64,000 nucleotides of DNA, taken from assembly GCF_000744105.1 (NCBI RefSeq), contig NZ_JQLH01000001.1, forward strand, positions 3,857,001-3,921,000, read 5' to 3'. A program made the position numbers and the translations under genes. The stretch's first letter is position 1; every line of letters begins with the position of its first letter. Positions 51,515 through 61,959 of this stretch are shown here, one piece after another. The stretch comes from Maribacter forsetii DSM 18668. GTDB lineage: Bacteria; Bacteroidota; Bacteroidia; Flavobacteriales; Flavobacteriaceae. Below the pieces are notes generated by a model. The model was not told where the DNA came from, ran no database searches, and was given only the letters and a program-made list of their open reading frames with translations.

Positions 51515-52618
51515 TTATAATTGATTCATTTTTTTACTAAAACTTTGAACTAGTTTGAACTGATTTTTTACTCTATCTAAATTATGTTCAGCATACTTTA
51601 TTTTATAATATACATCGTTATTTAAATAATCTGTTAAAAACCTAAGCCCCATTATAAACATCATCGTTTTTGCTCCTAATGGCAAATATTGCAATTCTAA
51701 TGCAGTTAACGTGGTTCTAATTTTCTCTAAAAAACCTTTTTCATAAGCTTTATAATACTCCACATTAAATTCAACTAAATCTAAATTGGTCTCATCCTCG
51801 GCAGCCTCATTACATATGGTTCTAATGGCATCGCCAAAATCATAATGAACAATTCCAGGCATTACCGTATCAGTATCTATAACACAAAGTCCTTTATTAC
51901 TTTTTCAAAATAATGCATTTGATATTTTAGTATCGTTATGTGTTACTCGCACGTTTATTTTACCAGATTCTTTAAGATTTTGAATAATATGCATTTCTTC
52001 CTTTAACTCAAATGCGAAATCTATACATTCTTGTGATTTTGTGAGTCGTTCTTTAGAGGATGCCTTTATTGCCTTTAGAAATTGTGAAAATCTAAAAAAC
52101 ATGTCATGAAATTTTGGTATAACCTCGATTAATTTAGTAGCATCATAATCATAAGTCAAGTTTAAAAAACCTCCAAATAATTTACCTGCTTCATATGCTA
52201 CCTCTTTATCGTCTACAGTTTCAAAAGTAATACTGTCATCTATATAATTCATTAAATTCCAATAACTCCCGTCCTTCGCTCTATAGTAAGGCTTACCTTC
52301 TTTAGTTTCAATGAAAGTTAAAACACTACTATACAATTCATCTTTCGATAAGTCTTTCAGTTTTTCTTTTAAATGAGTACTGATATTAAATTTATTTGAA
52401 ATTAACCCTTGCACATCATTAAAAACATTATCATTTATACATTGCAAAATAAAGTTTGGCTTAGATTCTGTTATAATTAAATAAGTAGAATTAATGTGAC
52501 CTGAAGCCAATTCTTGGTATGATTTAAATTCACTATCGTGTTGAAATTTACTGAACGCAAATTTTAATTTTTCTAACAACATATCTATAAATTTTGATTG
52601 ACTTAGTTTTTTGAACAA
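51515..52618 (-). pseudogene. Sugar-kinase-like phosphotransferase (APH/NahK type) interrupted by an in-frame TGA
   Basis: Two collinear segments (51905-52618 and 51515-51862) are in the same frame, with a single TGA at 51905-51907 between them. Joined, they give about 367 residues, the size of aminoglycoside-phosphotransferase-fold sugar kinases such as N-acetylhexosamine 1-kinase. The Brenner-type catalytic VTHNDTKISNALF lies just before the stop, and VIDTDTVMPG with YDFGDAIRT (metal-binding Asp) just after. The stop therefore splits the active site, so the product should be dead unless it is read through. Point mutation or sequence error are the simplest explanations. Confidence 0.82.
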
Positions 52619-52784
52619 AAATTATCTTTAAGGACAGAATGATATTTTGCACCTATTACCGTTGTGAAGAAAATTAATGTAGTTATATAGTGACACAATG
52701 CGTTTTAAGAATCTATATTAGTTTTTAGATTCAAATATTGCAATAGTTAGCCTTCGACTCTTTATCTTTTTTTACTAATTATTA

Positions 52785-54545
52785 TTAATCCTCTATTAAT
52801 TGCTGAAGAGACTTTCCTAAAAGTAAATAGCCTTCATTATTGGGGTGTAACCCATCTGTAAAAAGCGACTCGTTTATTTTTCCATCTTCACCTAGTAATG
52901 AATTCCCAATAATATTAAAATCAATTGATTCTGATTTTGCTAAATCCGCCAATTTAAGATTTAGACTTTTAATTCGTTTTTCTTTACCAGTTCTTGGCAA
53001 TAAGCCTATCAACTTAATAGTAGTTTGTAATTGACGTATTTTAATAGCTTCTATCAAAGCTTTCAATCCGTTCGCAATCTCGATATCACTATTAATATCT
53101 AAATTATTTGTGCCAATCATTAAAATAATTTGTTCGGCATCAAAACCGTCAAGTTCGTCGTGATATACTCTCCAGAGTACATTCTCTATTCTATCCCAAC
53201 CAAATCCAAAATTGCGTACGCCCAAAGGTTCTAAAATATTACTCCACGAACCTTGTCCTCTTGCTATAGTTGATTCTGGTTCTCCTCCCCAAAAATTAAT
53301 AATAGAATCGCCAATCAAGCATATTTTCGTTTTATCCGTTTTGTTTAGTTTAAGAACCTCTTGATGCCTTTCTTCCCAATTATAGACTGAAATATCTCTA
53401 CTTTGTGTTTTGGGCATGGTTGTACTCAATTCCCCTACTGGCTCATCTAGTATTTCTCTTATTTTATTTTCATAGGTATCTGCATATTGCATCATACCAT
53501 AATCATTAGGGTGTATATGATCCACGTACATATCAAAATCAAAGTTCAAATCCTGTTTTTTCAATAGAAAAATGTTTTCTAACCCATCTGATTTTAAATC
53601 ATTAAAAGCTTTTTCGAATTCATTATTAAGTTTTAAAATTAAACCAGCCCTTTTTTTATTAGTTAATTCATCTGCAAAACCTATATGAGAAGTAAGAATT
53701 ATAGGTACCATTGGTCTTTTAATTTTTAGTTTTTTTACCGCAGCAATAGTTAGCGAATAAATATCATCTTCATCTGGATGTAAATTTGGCAAACAATCTA
53801 AAATGTACAGTTTTGCATCAACCTCTGTCATTAAATCAATTACTTCGGGCTCTAACATTCCATTTCCAGAAAAACCAAGGTTAATAACCGGTCGTTCTAG
53901 TTTTCGCTCTAAAATACTAGTCCAAGCCATTCCTGGTCGAGAAGCGCATGCCCCTTGACAAATAGAAGTTCCATAAGCTACAATAGGTTTCTCATTTCGT
54001 ATGGGCAGCGCCTTAAAAAAATACGTTTCTACCACACCAATCTCTAACGTTTCTATTTCGTTATACAATGGTAAAAACAGCTGGTATTCCCTTCCGTACT
54101 TTTTATAAAAATCAGATTTTTCATCGATTTTAAATGAGTAATCGCTTTCTGTTTTAATTGAGTAAGAACCCCAACAACGAAGCCATTCACCATCATATGT
54201 TTTACTATACAAGTCTAATCCGCTTACGCCCGTTGCCGGCATATGATTCATTGAAATAGATCCTTTTAGCCTATACTTAATATTAATACTGTCTGCATTT
54301 GAACGAAACCGTATAGATAACCCCGCTGACTGTTTTGATAAATTCCAAACATCCTCTCTTACGGTAACTTCTGCTTTCTTGGGAAATCTATGGTAAATAG
54401 ATTTTCCTTCATTTGACCAACCTCTACCTTCAATCACAGGAACCTCACTATTTCCAGGATTCCACCATTTTATTTTACTTTCATCTTGAGAAAAAGAAAT
54501 ATTTACAACGAATAGAAAAATCAATAATAGTTTAGCTTTTCTCAT
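52785..54545 (-). CDS. Secreted protein with two SGNH/GDSL hydrolase domains
   Basis: A 586-residue protein with a signal peptide (about 1-20). The first SGNH domain (about 185-370) has VAYGTSICQGAC with the catalytic Ser and VDHIHPNDYG with the Asp/His pair. The second (about 400-585) has CLIGDSIINFW, GTNNLD and TDGLHPNNEGYLLL, again a full set. Residues about 25-180 form a beta-rich carbohydrate-binding-like domain. SGNH enzymes remove acetyl or other acyl groups, often from glycans. It is the last gene of the minus-strand cluster, 135 bp after the peroxidase. Confidence 0.88.
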   Translation of the reverse strand: MRKAKLLLIFLFVVNISFSQDESKIKWWNPGNSEVPVIEGRGWSNEGKSIYHRFPKKAEVTVREDVWNLSKQSAGLSIRFRSNADSINIKYRLKGSISMNHMPATGVSGLDLYSKTYDGEWLRCWGSYSIKTESDYSFKIDEKSDFYKKYGREYQLFLPLYNEIETLEIGVVETYFFKALPIRNEKPIVAYGTSICQGACASRPGMAWTSILERKLERPVINLGFSGNGMLEPEVIDLMTEVDAKLYILDCLPNLHPDEDDIYSLTIAAVKKLKIKRPMVPIILTSHIGFADELTNKKRAGLILKLNNEFEKAFNDLKSDGLENIFLLKKQDLNFDFDMYVDHIHPNDYGMMQYADTYENKIREILDEPVGELSTTMPKTQSRDISVYNWEERHQEVLKLNKTDKTKICLIGDSIINFWGGEPESTIARGQGSWSNILEPLGVRNFGFGWDRIENVLWRVYHDELDGFDAEQIILMIGTNNLDINSDIEIANGLKALIEAIKIRQLQTTIKLIGLLPRTGKEKRIKSLNLKLADLAKSESIDFNIIGNSLLGEDGKINESLFTDGLHPNNEGYLLLGKSLQQLIED

Positions 54546-54680
54546 AGTTTCACTTTAATTTTTTAGAATATTTAATCAATTAATTTTTAGCAGGTAAAGA
54601 CTCCTATTTTTATAGCATTATATTTTGAAATAGAATTTCTTAATTCGTACGCTATTACTAGCAATGGTCAGATGATTCAA

Positions 54681-56561
54681 CTAATTAGTGTTAGTCTCAA
54701 ATTCCGCAATATCTGTTAGTGACTCCATAAAGGTTATAATATCTTTAATTTCTTGCTTTGACAGGTTTAGAGGTGTATCAGATAATGTTTGGTTTTCAAC
54801 TGGCAGTCCCATTCCGGCACCTCCACCAAGGTTATAAAATTCTAATACATCTTCCAATGAAAGAAATAAACCATTATGCATATAAGGTGCTGTTAATTCT
54901 ACGTTCCTGACAGAAACAGTTTTGAAAGAATTTTTAAAAAAAGGATAGTTATCTGCTTTTAAGCCATTATTCATTCTACCTAAATCTTCATCTAATTTTG
55001 GATTTACAGAATCGAAACCTTTTATTATTCCTAAAACTTCCGATTCAGATTCTACGTAAAAAGGAGGAACACTACCATTAAAAACTGGTGCAAAATGACA
55101 ACTACCGCAAGCTCCTTTACCCATGAATAAATTAAAGCCTCTTTTAGCATCCTCTGGATATTCATTAATTTCATTTCGCACATATTTATCGAACTCACTA
55201 TTAAATGATTTTAAAGAATTAACATAAGCCGCAATAGCATTGCTTATTGAACGCTCATTAATATCATTTTTTACAATGCCGCCGTAAGCAGCTTTAAACA
55301 GTTTTTGATAGTTAGAATTTTTATTCAACTTCCTAATTATCGTATCAAAATTGGTATTAAACTCTAAATTATCATCAATAACGTGAGTTACTTGCTTTTC
55401 TAAGTTAAACTCACGCATATCCCAAAAATATCGCGTAGCATATCCTGCATTTATTATAGTTGGCGAATTTCTTGCCGTAAAAAACCCTTCTTTATTTGAT
55501 ACACTTTTAGGTAGCCCATCAGTAAAACCATGATTTGGATTATGGCAGCTTAAACAAGACATTGTATTATTCTTGGATAACTGACTATCTTCAAACAATA
55601 ACTTTCCTAATTCAATCGTCTTAGGGTTGTCTAATGGCAGATATACTAATTCCGAATAAAAATTAGTGCTCAAAAAATTGATATCGAAAATATTTTTTGA
55701 TTGATAATCTTGCGCATGCTTTCTATATGGCTCTAGTTTAATATTATTTAAATTCTGAAACTCTAACAATTCTGCATACAATGGATTCACAACTTCCTTT
55801 AAAAAAACCATTCTATCAAAATCATTAAAACTGATATTAGAGTTTAATAAGCTTTCACCTTTCTCAAAGAGTTTATTGATAGTATTGAATTTAGTTTTTG
55901 CCTTAGGATGGATATCTGCATCAAAATACATGAATGCATTTTTCATACTCCGAAGGCTTACATAACTCTCTTGTATTCCATTTACAGATCCTGGTGTATC
56001 AAAACCAGTAACACCTAAAGTGAAAATTCGTACCAATCCTGATCTGATGCTTTCAATAATTTGACTGGGCTTTAATTGAAGTGGAAAATGTATTTTTGAA
56101 ACATAATCAACATGTGTTCTTAATCCTGCTGCTAATACTTTTATGCGTTGTAATTGCTTTTTGGAAGCTTCTTCAAAGACAGCTTCATCTAACGCCTGCA
56201 AACCTGATGGCTCAATAATATTTCCTCCTTCAAAATATTCACTTATTTTAGGTAAAGGAGCCCCATTAATATAAGCTCCGTTATATGCAGATTGGTAATA
56301 ATCAAAAATAAATTCGATCCTTTTATAAGCTAGTCTCGTTTTTCCAACTTGCCTTTGCAATTGTAACTCATCTCCAAACATTGAATTATCGGCTAGGCTT
56401 GCTAATACTTCTACTTCGTTTTTAAAACTTTGAAAATTGATTGCATATACTTTCTCCACTTTTTCCGGAATAGTCTCAGATACAGCATACTCTACCTTTT
56501 TACCTGACCAGATAAAAAAGCAGACAAATACTGACCCTAATAAAATACATCCCTTTTTCAT
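54681..56561 (-). CDS. Di-haem cytochrome c peroxidase / MauG-like protein
   Basis: A 626-residue periplasmic protein. Two haem-binding motifs, CLSCH (about 339-343) and CGSCH (about 488-492), define the C-terminal peroxidase part, with a distal Met in YMHNG and the LEDVLEFYNLGGG segment typical of the family. Residues about 30-300 form a helical domain common in the Bacteroidota versions. A Sec signal or membrane anchor is at the N-terminus. It would reduce H2O2 or oxidise a substrate at the outer side. It is 47 bp after the phosphatase gene and likely co-transcribed. Confidence 0.9.
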   Translation of the reverse strand: MKKGCILLGSVFVCFFIWSGKKVEYAVSETIPEKVEKVYAINFQSFKNEVEVLASLADNSMFGDELQLQRQVGKTRLAYKRIEFIFDYYQSAYNGAYINGAPLPKISEYFEGGNIIEPSGLQALDEAVFEEASKKQLQRIKVLAAGLRTHVDYVSKIHFPLQLKPSQIIESIRSGLVRIFTLGVTGFDTPGSVNGIQESYVSLRSMKNAFMYFDADIHPKAKTKFNTINKLFEKGESLLNSNISFNDFDRMVFLKEVVNPLYAELLEFQNLNNIKLEPYRKHAQDYQSKNIFDINFLSTNFYSELVYLPLDNPKTIELGKLLFEDSQLSKNNTMSCLSCHNPNHGFTDGLPKSVSNKEGFFTARNSPTIINAGYATRYFWDMREFNLEKQVTHVIDDNLEFNTNFDTIIRKLNKNSNYQKLFKAAYGGIVKNDINERSISNAIAAYVNSLKSFNSEFDKYVRNEINEYPEDAKRGFNLFMGKGACGSCHFAPVFNGSVPPFYVESESEVLGIIKGFDSVNPKLDEDLGRMNNGLKADNYPFFKNSFKTVSVRNVELTAPYMHNGLFLSLEDVLEFYNLGGGAGMGLPVENQTLSDTPLNLSKQEIKDIITFMESLTDIAEFETNTN

Positions 56562-56608
56562 TTTCGATTAGAGATATTAATACGCATTACATTAGCGTAA
56601 TTAGTAGA

Positions 56609-58255
56609 TTACTTAATAGTAACAGATTCTGTATATGTCTTTTTATTTGTGACAACCTCAACAACATATAAGCCTTTTGCCATCTTACTTACATTAATGG
56701 TGTTTCTTCTACTTTTGCTAACCAATTCGCCTATACTATTATAGAATTTTACCTTCTTTAAACGTTCTTTCTCATTTACAGTAATAGTAATTAACTTACT
56801 ATCTGCTATATACGTAAGTATTTTACTTTCTTGATCTGATTGATTTTCATTAAAATTTGGTGTTGCAATTCCTGTTTTATTTATCGTGAAATAATCATCG
56901 ATTTCATTATTTTCTCTAATGAACTTTACAATCAAATTTTGTCCTCCCTTACCATCATCTTCTACTTCCATAACACAAGAACCTAGTTGATTTAAGGATA
57001 TATACATGGCTTGGTGATTTAAATCTCCACCTGATATTTGACCTGCAGAACCCGTCGTTATATAAACTGCACCTTCCGTTGCGTCTTTACTTTTTTCATA
57101 TGCACCATTGCTGTCCGCTTTACCATCTCCATACCCTGTTGAACCAACGGTATGCCCACCTTTAGAAATTTCATCAGGATTAAAAGTATTTGCAAAACCT
57201 TGGTGTCCGTTTAAAAAATAAGAACGCTCATATGAATGACTGTGCCCATTTAAAACTAAATCAACCCCATTAGCCTCTAACATTGGCATAAAATTTTCTC
57301 TCATTTCTATAGGTCTATGATCCTCATCAGAATCATGAGACCCCTTGGAATATGCTGGATGGTGAAATAAGGTAACAATCCAATCATGTTTAGTGTTTTG
57401 AATATCTGTTAATGCCCAATTATACATAGCACCACCAACTTCGCGACTAGAATGGTGAGAATCTAATATGATGAAATGAATGTTGGCATAGTCAAAAGAA
57501 TAATAGGCTTCTGTCCCTGAGGCGGTACCCCCAGCTTCCCCTTCTGTTGGAAAAGTAAAAATATCATAATAAGGTCCAGATTGTGTAGCTGAATCTGCTG
57601 ATTGACCATCATGATTTCCTAAGCATGACCATGCTACAGACTTTTTAAACATATCTCCATAAACATCAAAAAAGGCATTTTGATATTCAGCATCTTTACC
57701 CGTGTTATAAGCGTTATCACCCAAGAACAACATCATATCAGTTTTTCCTGTGTTTATTGGAGCTGAGGCTACGTAATCATAATAGGCATCTCGAACTTCT
57801 CTTTGACTATTATTTGCTGTACCAGGATCACCTAATATCCATGCACGAACAAATTGTTTTGTTCCATTAACTGGTGCCGTTATCACATACATATCTCCTA
57901 GAAGATCTTCAGATAGAACTTCACCTTTATTACCAATATTAAAGTAGTACTTCGTATTCGGCACCAAACCAGATAAAGTCACTTGATGATCAGTTTTCAA
58001 AGAAGTATCCTTTTCAGTCATCGACAATGAACTTAATACTGTACCGTAATTAACTACAGATTCTGTTGCAATATTTGTCCTCCATTTTACAATTACACTT
58101 GTAGGTGTTCCGCTTTGTAAATACGGTCCCCTCTCTACAGTTATAGATGGTGCGCTATTTATAGATTCAACAATTGCAGTCTCTACTATTTCCGCTTGCG
58201 AAAATGAATGCACGGTAAAAAGCAACATTACTATTTGGGTAATTTTCTTCATCAT
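56609..58255 (-). CDS. Purple-acid-phosphatase-like metallophosphoesterase with T9SS sorting tail
   Basis: A 548-residue secreted enzyme. After a signal peptide comes an N-terminal fibronectin-III-like domain (about 40-130), then the metallophosphoesterase: ILGDPGT, LFLGDNAYNTG, SCLGNHDGQ, FHHPAYSKG and NGHSHSYERS, the full metal-ligand set. The last 75 residues (VKFYNSIGELVSKSRRN, VSKMAKGLYVVEV) are a type A C-terminal sorting domain for the type IX secretion system. It is 5 bp downstream of the TPR gene, so the two are coupled. Confidence 0.93.
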   Translation of the reverse strand: MMKKITQIVMLLFTVHSFSQAEIVETAIVESINSAPSITVERGPYLQSGTPTSVIVKWRTNIATESVVNYGTVLSSLSMTEKDTSLKTDHQVTLSGLVPNTKYYFNIGNKGEVLSEDLLGDMYVITAPVNGTKQFVRAWILGDPGTANNSQREVRDAYYDYVASAPINTGKTDMMLFLGDNAYNTGKDAEYQNAFFDVYGDMFKKSVAWSCLGNHDGQSADSATQSGPYYDIFTFPTEGEAGGTASGTEAYYSFDYANIHFIILDSHHSSREVGGAMYNWALTDIQNTKHDWIVTLFHHPAYSKGSHDSDEDHRPIEMRENFMPMLEANGVDLVLNGHSHSYERSYFLNGHQGFANTFNPDEISKGGHTVGSTGYGDGKADSNGAYEKSKDATEGAVYITTGSAGQISGGDLNHQAMYISLNQLGSCVMEVEDDGKGGQNLIVKFIRENNEIDDYFTINKTGIATPNFNENQSDQESKILTYIADSKLITITVNEKERLKKVKFYNSIGELVSKSRRNTINVSKMAKGLYVVEVVTNKKTYTESVTIK

Positions 58256-58260
58256 AATAT

Positions 58261-59103
58261 CTAATTGTTAATAGTGCTTTCTAAGCTTTTAATTTCTTTT
58301 TTTAATTCTAAAATTGAATCCATTTTTTTAAACTTAGCGTCCAATTTTTCTATTGTAGCGGTAGCTAGTTTCAAAGATATGTTCGCATCTTTTGGCTTAT
58401 TAATTGATACTAAATACGCTGCTTTTTGATAGTACCAGAACTCTTTTCTTTGGTATTCAAGAATAAAATAATTGTATTGCTTTATTGTTTTTTCGATTTG
58501 ACCTGAATCTTTTAAGTAATCCAATTTTTTAAGTTGAAGTGAGAATGTATTTTCGCCAACTTTGGTTAATCCAAAATCTATAATATCAATTGCCTTTGAG
58601 AAATTCTTATTGTTTTCTGTCAATATGATACTAGTATATTCCAAGATGTCTTCTGGTCGAATATCTACCATAGTATTCATAACAAAATGGTAAGCGGCTA
58701 TAGATTCTTTATACGCTTCTAACTTGTATAATATTTGAGCTTCAAGCTTTTTAGCTTTTACATCTACACTATCTACTTCTAAGTACTTTGCTATATTCGT
58801 TAAGGCATTCTTATAGTCTTCGGATAAATAGTTAACCTCTGCAATCCTATATATTAAGACTTTATCTGTATTGCCTAAAGATGTAGATTTAAGATAATCT
58901 TCCATTGCCTTATTCAATTCAACGTGTTGTTGATATAAAAAACCTCTTTCGTAGTATAACTTAAAGTCATTGGGACTTTCTGCTATCTCTTTTGTTTTCT
59001 GATTTATTCGTTTAGTTAAGTCTCCATGAGAAAAAACTTGAACAGATATTAAAAGAAACGTGATTATAAGTACTGCTCTATGCGTTACTGGTTTTAAAAT
59101 CAT
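58261..59103 (-). CDS. TPR-repeat protein with signal peptide
   Basis: A 280-residue protein of TPR-like helical repeats (first clear unit near residues 44-75, LYYERGFLYQQHVELNKAME type), preceded by a hydrophobic N-terminus (about 8-25) that looks like a signal peptide. It would act as a periplasmic or surface scaffold for the neighbouring enzymes. It is 43 bp after the nitrilase gene and 5 bp before the phosphatase. Function is inferred from fold. Confidence 0.82.
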   Translation of the reverse strand: MILKPVTHRAVLIITFLLISVQVFSHGDLTKRINQKTKEIAESPNDFKLYYERGFLYQQHVELNKAMEDYLKSTSLGNTDKVLIYRIAEVNYLSEDYKNALTNIAKYLEVDSVDVKAKKLEAQILYKLEAYKESIAAYHFVMNTMVDIRPEDILEYTSIILTENNKNFSKAIDIIDFGLTKVGENTFSLQLKKLDYLKDSGQIEKTIKQYNYFILEYQRKEFWYYQKAAYLVSINKPKDANISLKLATATIEKLDAKFKKMDSILELKKEIKSLESTINN

Positions 59104-59146
59104 TTTTTTATGAAATAGTTTAAATTACTTGAGTTTTGTAAGACTA

Positions 59147-60175
59147 TTACGCTCTTAATTTCTTTTGCATATCTGTAGCACTTTTAATGTGTTGCCTATG
59201 CGTTTTAAGCTCAAATTCCTCAAGGATATCCGCAACCTTAATATCAGGAGATAGGCTTTCAATTATTGACCATTCTTCTTCATCGTAATTGGTGATCTTT
59301 ACTTTTCTTCCATATTTAGCATGAATATCTTTGAACTTCTTTATGTATGGCCATGTGTGTAAAAATGCTTTATCAAGATTTAATGGTGCTATTGCCCAAT
59401 ACTTGTCCCAGAACCCGGTTTTTGCAACTTCATCACCAGTTACATCACATATTTTAGCGGTACCATTAATTGTACTGGACACAACACAATATTTGTTTTG
59501 CCAAGCCCTAGTATTAATCGCTTTTCCTCCAGAATATGCGGAGCAGAAAAATACAATCTCAGCTCCTTTTTCCTTCAGCTTTTCCCATCCATTATTCCAT
59601 TCAAGGTCAAAGCAAATTTGCACCCCAATTGTTCCGAAATCAGTTTTAAATACTGGTGGGTCGATTGGACCAGGAGAAACTCCTTTATGCATTTCTCCTT
59701 CTGTTGGATGTGCTTTTCTATATTCCCCCAATACTTTACCTTCTCTATCAATAACAACAGCAGCATTATAATAAGTGCCATTTTCAACAGTATACAATGG
59801 ACAAATAATATATGTTTTATGTTTTTTAGCAAATTCGGAAAACCTCTTAATTATTTTTCCTGATGGTTTCTCTGCTATTTCTTTGACTATCCTCTTTGTA
59901 GGAATATGGAAAAATGGAAAAACTTCAGGAAGACATATTATATCTGGATTGTAATTGACAATATCCTCCATGTGACCTAAAACTTCATTAACCATCTCTT
60001 CATGGCTAACTGCATCAATCTTAGTTAATGTCAGCGTAGCTATCCATACTTCTCTTGGTAATTTTTCAGGTAATGAATTTTCTTCACTATTAGAGGCTAT
60101 TGCTATCGAAGGGGCCAGTGTAATACCTGCACCTAAGCCAAGTGCTGAATTTCTTATAAAATTTCGTCGTTCCAT
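59147..60175 (-). CDS. Carbon-nitrogen hydrolase (nitrilase superfamily) with Tat signal
   Basis: A 342-residue amidase-type enzyme. The N-terminus has a twin-arginine motif (ERRNFIRNSALGLGAG) followed by a hydrophobic segment, consistent with Tat export. The Glu-Lys-Cys triad is visible: CLPEVFPFF (Glu, about 82), YRKAHPTEGE (Lys, about 153) and VQICFDLEW (Cys, about 190). It would cleave an amide or carbamoyl bond outside the cytoplasm. It sits between a beta-helix protein and a TPR protein in the catabolic cluster. Confidence 0.9.
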   Translation of the reverse strand: MERRNFIRNSALGLGAGITLAPSIAIASNSEENSLPEKLPREVWIATLTLTKIDAVSHEEMVNEVLGHMEDIVNYNPDIICLPEVFPFFHIPTKRIVKEIAEKPSGKIIKRFSEFAKKHKTYIICPLYTVENGTYYNAAVVIDREGKVLGEYRKAHPTEGEMHKGVSPGPIDPPVFKTDFGTIGVQICFDLEWNNGWEKLKEKGAEIVFFCSAYSGGKAINTRAWQNKYCVVSSTINGTAKICDVTGDEVAKTGFWDKYWAIAPLNLDKAFLHTWPYIKKFKDIHAKYGRKVKITNYDEEEWSIIESLSPDIKVADILEEFELKTHRQHIKSATDMQKKLRA

Positions 60176-60217
60176 ATGCTATATTTTAAAGTTGTTCTAG
60201 AAATCTTGTTTACCAAA

Positions 60218-61888
60218 TTAATAACTTTCTATTGCTCCTATATCAGGTGCATTACCTTTATACAATAAACTTACCGGTGCTTTATCTTTCCATTGTATCG
60301 CGTTCTCTAAAATCATATAACCCGTGTCATAATCAATACTTTTTATCTGAACTTCATTATCTCCAACACGAATGATATCTCCTTCAACAATACTAAAGCC
60401 ATCAGTAAAGAAATAAGGATCCTTGACTTTCAAAACAATACCTGTATCACCTGCACCAATTGCATAGGTCAAAAATGCACCTGCATCTATACAAATACTA
60501 TCTTCTGACAATCTATAATCGTCTTTCACAATATGTTTTAGGTTGGGATTTTCAATTTTAAATAGCGGATTTCCTTGAATATTATTCTGAATATAATCTG
60601 GATATGTTTGTTCAAATGCATTTAAAGTAAACCCTTTATCTTCCTTTCCTATAAAAAATACCTCTTTATCTTTATTACTCTGAGCTGTAATGTTATTATT
60701 ATAAAAACGGGTTTCGCTGGGATTGCTAGAGGAGCTAAAAGCAACTTGAACACTTGGTACATCTCTTTTTGTATGTGCATCCTTAAATATTCTATTTGCA
60801 TAAAATATATTGTTCATGAAGATATTATCGTAAAATTCAGTGTGTAAGTTATGTGACACCTTAATTCCTGGTCCACTGCCATAGCGACCTTTTTCACCAT
60901 TGGAATAGACTGTATTATTGTAAAAACGATTGCTATAATTAAAAGCTGCTTCTGGAGAATCATCGCCACCGCCAACCTTACCATATCCACAAATATCCAT
61001 ACCACCTTCACACCCTGCGAAGATATTATTTCGCATAATACACTTTACCCCTGCAAATTGTATTCCCCAACTTGCCGGTGGCTCTTTACCATTGTAATGC
61101 CCTTCTCTATGTGAATTAGGTCCGAAGAGATTATTTTCAATTAGAATATGCTCGCTTTTACGATACGGGGCAGACCATTCCCTATCACGAGTAGCAAATA
61201 TTTCAAGTAACTTTTGATTCGGATTAATTAATGAGTTATTCCGAATAGCAGAATCATGCACCCCCATAAAAACTAAACATGTATGTGATGCCGTATCAAA
61301 AGTATTACCTTCAATTAAATGATAACTACCCCCTTGTATAGAAAGTAGATCGGTGCCATTTTTTACGATATTATTTCTAAAAAGAAAATAATCGCCCATA
61401 TCTTTTAGCTGACAAGATTCCCACATTGTACTGTTTTCAAATTCACAGTTTTCAATATTAATATGTGAAGCCGCTTTTATGGACATAAATTGAGGGCAAT
61501 CTTTAAATTTTAATCCGTCTATAGTAATAAATTGCTTTTGGTCAATCGAAATAGCGGGGGCTAACAAAGCTCCAGTAAACTCAACTATTTCGTTTCCATA
61601 ATTTTTAAATACAATATAATTGTTCTCCTCCCCAGAGGATTGAGGACTAAGCTGTTCTTTAAATACGCCCTCCCTAATCAACACCTGAGTACCTGCCGTG
61701 GTAGCATTCGCAACCGATTTTAATGTTTTATAAGCATCACCATCCGCACCATTACAGGCACGGTTAGAAATAGAATAAGTACCATTACAGTCAGTTGGCA
61801 ATAATGCATCAACATAAATTATCTGTGCATACGAATGCATACTGCCTATTAGCGTAAAAAAAAGGAATAGTAAATAGGAATTTTTCAT
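60218..61888 (-). CDS. Secreted right-handed parallel beta-helix protein
   Basis: A 556-residue exported protein (signal peptide about 1-21). Most of it is a repeating N-N-x-hydrophobic pattern (INIENCEFEN, FRNNIVKNGT, IRNNSLINP, IENNLFGPN, MRNNIFAGCE, YNNTVYSN and similar) that indicates a pectate-lyase-like beta-helix. The N-terminal IYVDALLPTDCNG and YKTLKSVANAT resemble DUF1565/polysaccharide-lyase-6-like starts. It may be a lyase or hydrolase of acidic polysaccharide; the catalytic residues cannot be fixed by eye. Confidence 0.88.
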   Translation of the reverse strand: MKNSYLLFLFFTLIGSMHSYAQIIYVDALLPTDCNGTYSISNRACNGADGDAYKTLKSVANATTAGTQVLIREGVFKEQLSPQSSGEENNYIVFKNYGNEIVEFTGALLAPAISIDQKQFITIDGLKFKDCPQFMSIKAASHINIENCEFENSTMWESCQLKDMGDYFLFRNNIVKNGTDLLSIQGGSYHLIEGNTFDTASHTCLVFMGVHDSAIRNNSLINPNQKLLEIFATRDREWSAPYRKSEHILIENNLFGPNSHREGHYNGKEPPASWGIQFAGVKCIMRNNIFAGCEGGMDICGYGKVGGGDDSPEAAFNYSNRFYNNTVYSNGEKGRYGSGPGIKVSHNLHTEFYDNIFMNNIFYANRIFKDAHTKRDVPSVQVAFSSSSNPSETRFYNNNITAQSNKDKEVFFIGKEDKGFTLNAFEQTYPDYIQNNIQGNPLFKIENPNLKHIVKDDYRLSEDSICIDAGAFLTYAIGAGDTGIVLKVKDPYFFTDGFSIVEGDIIRVGDNEVQIKSIDYDTGYMILENAIQWKDKAPVSLLYKGNAPDIGAIESY

Positions 61889-61959
61889 TTATTTTTTGAA
61901 TAATACTTAATTAAACAAGACATCGCTCTTCTTTCATACAATCAAAAGAAAAGGATTAC

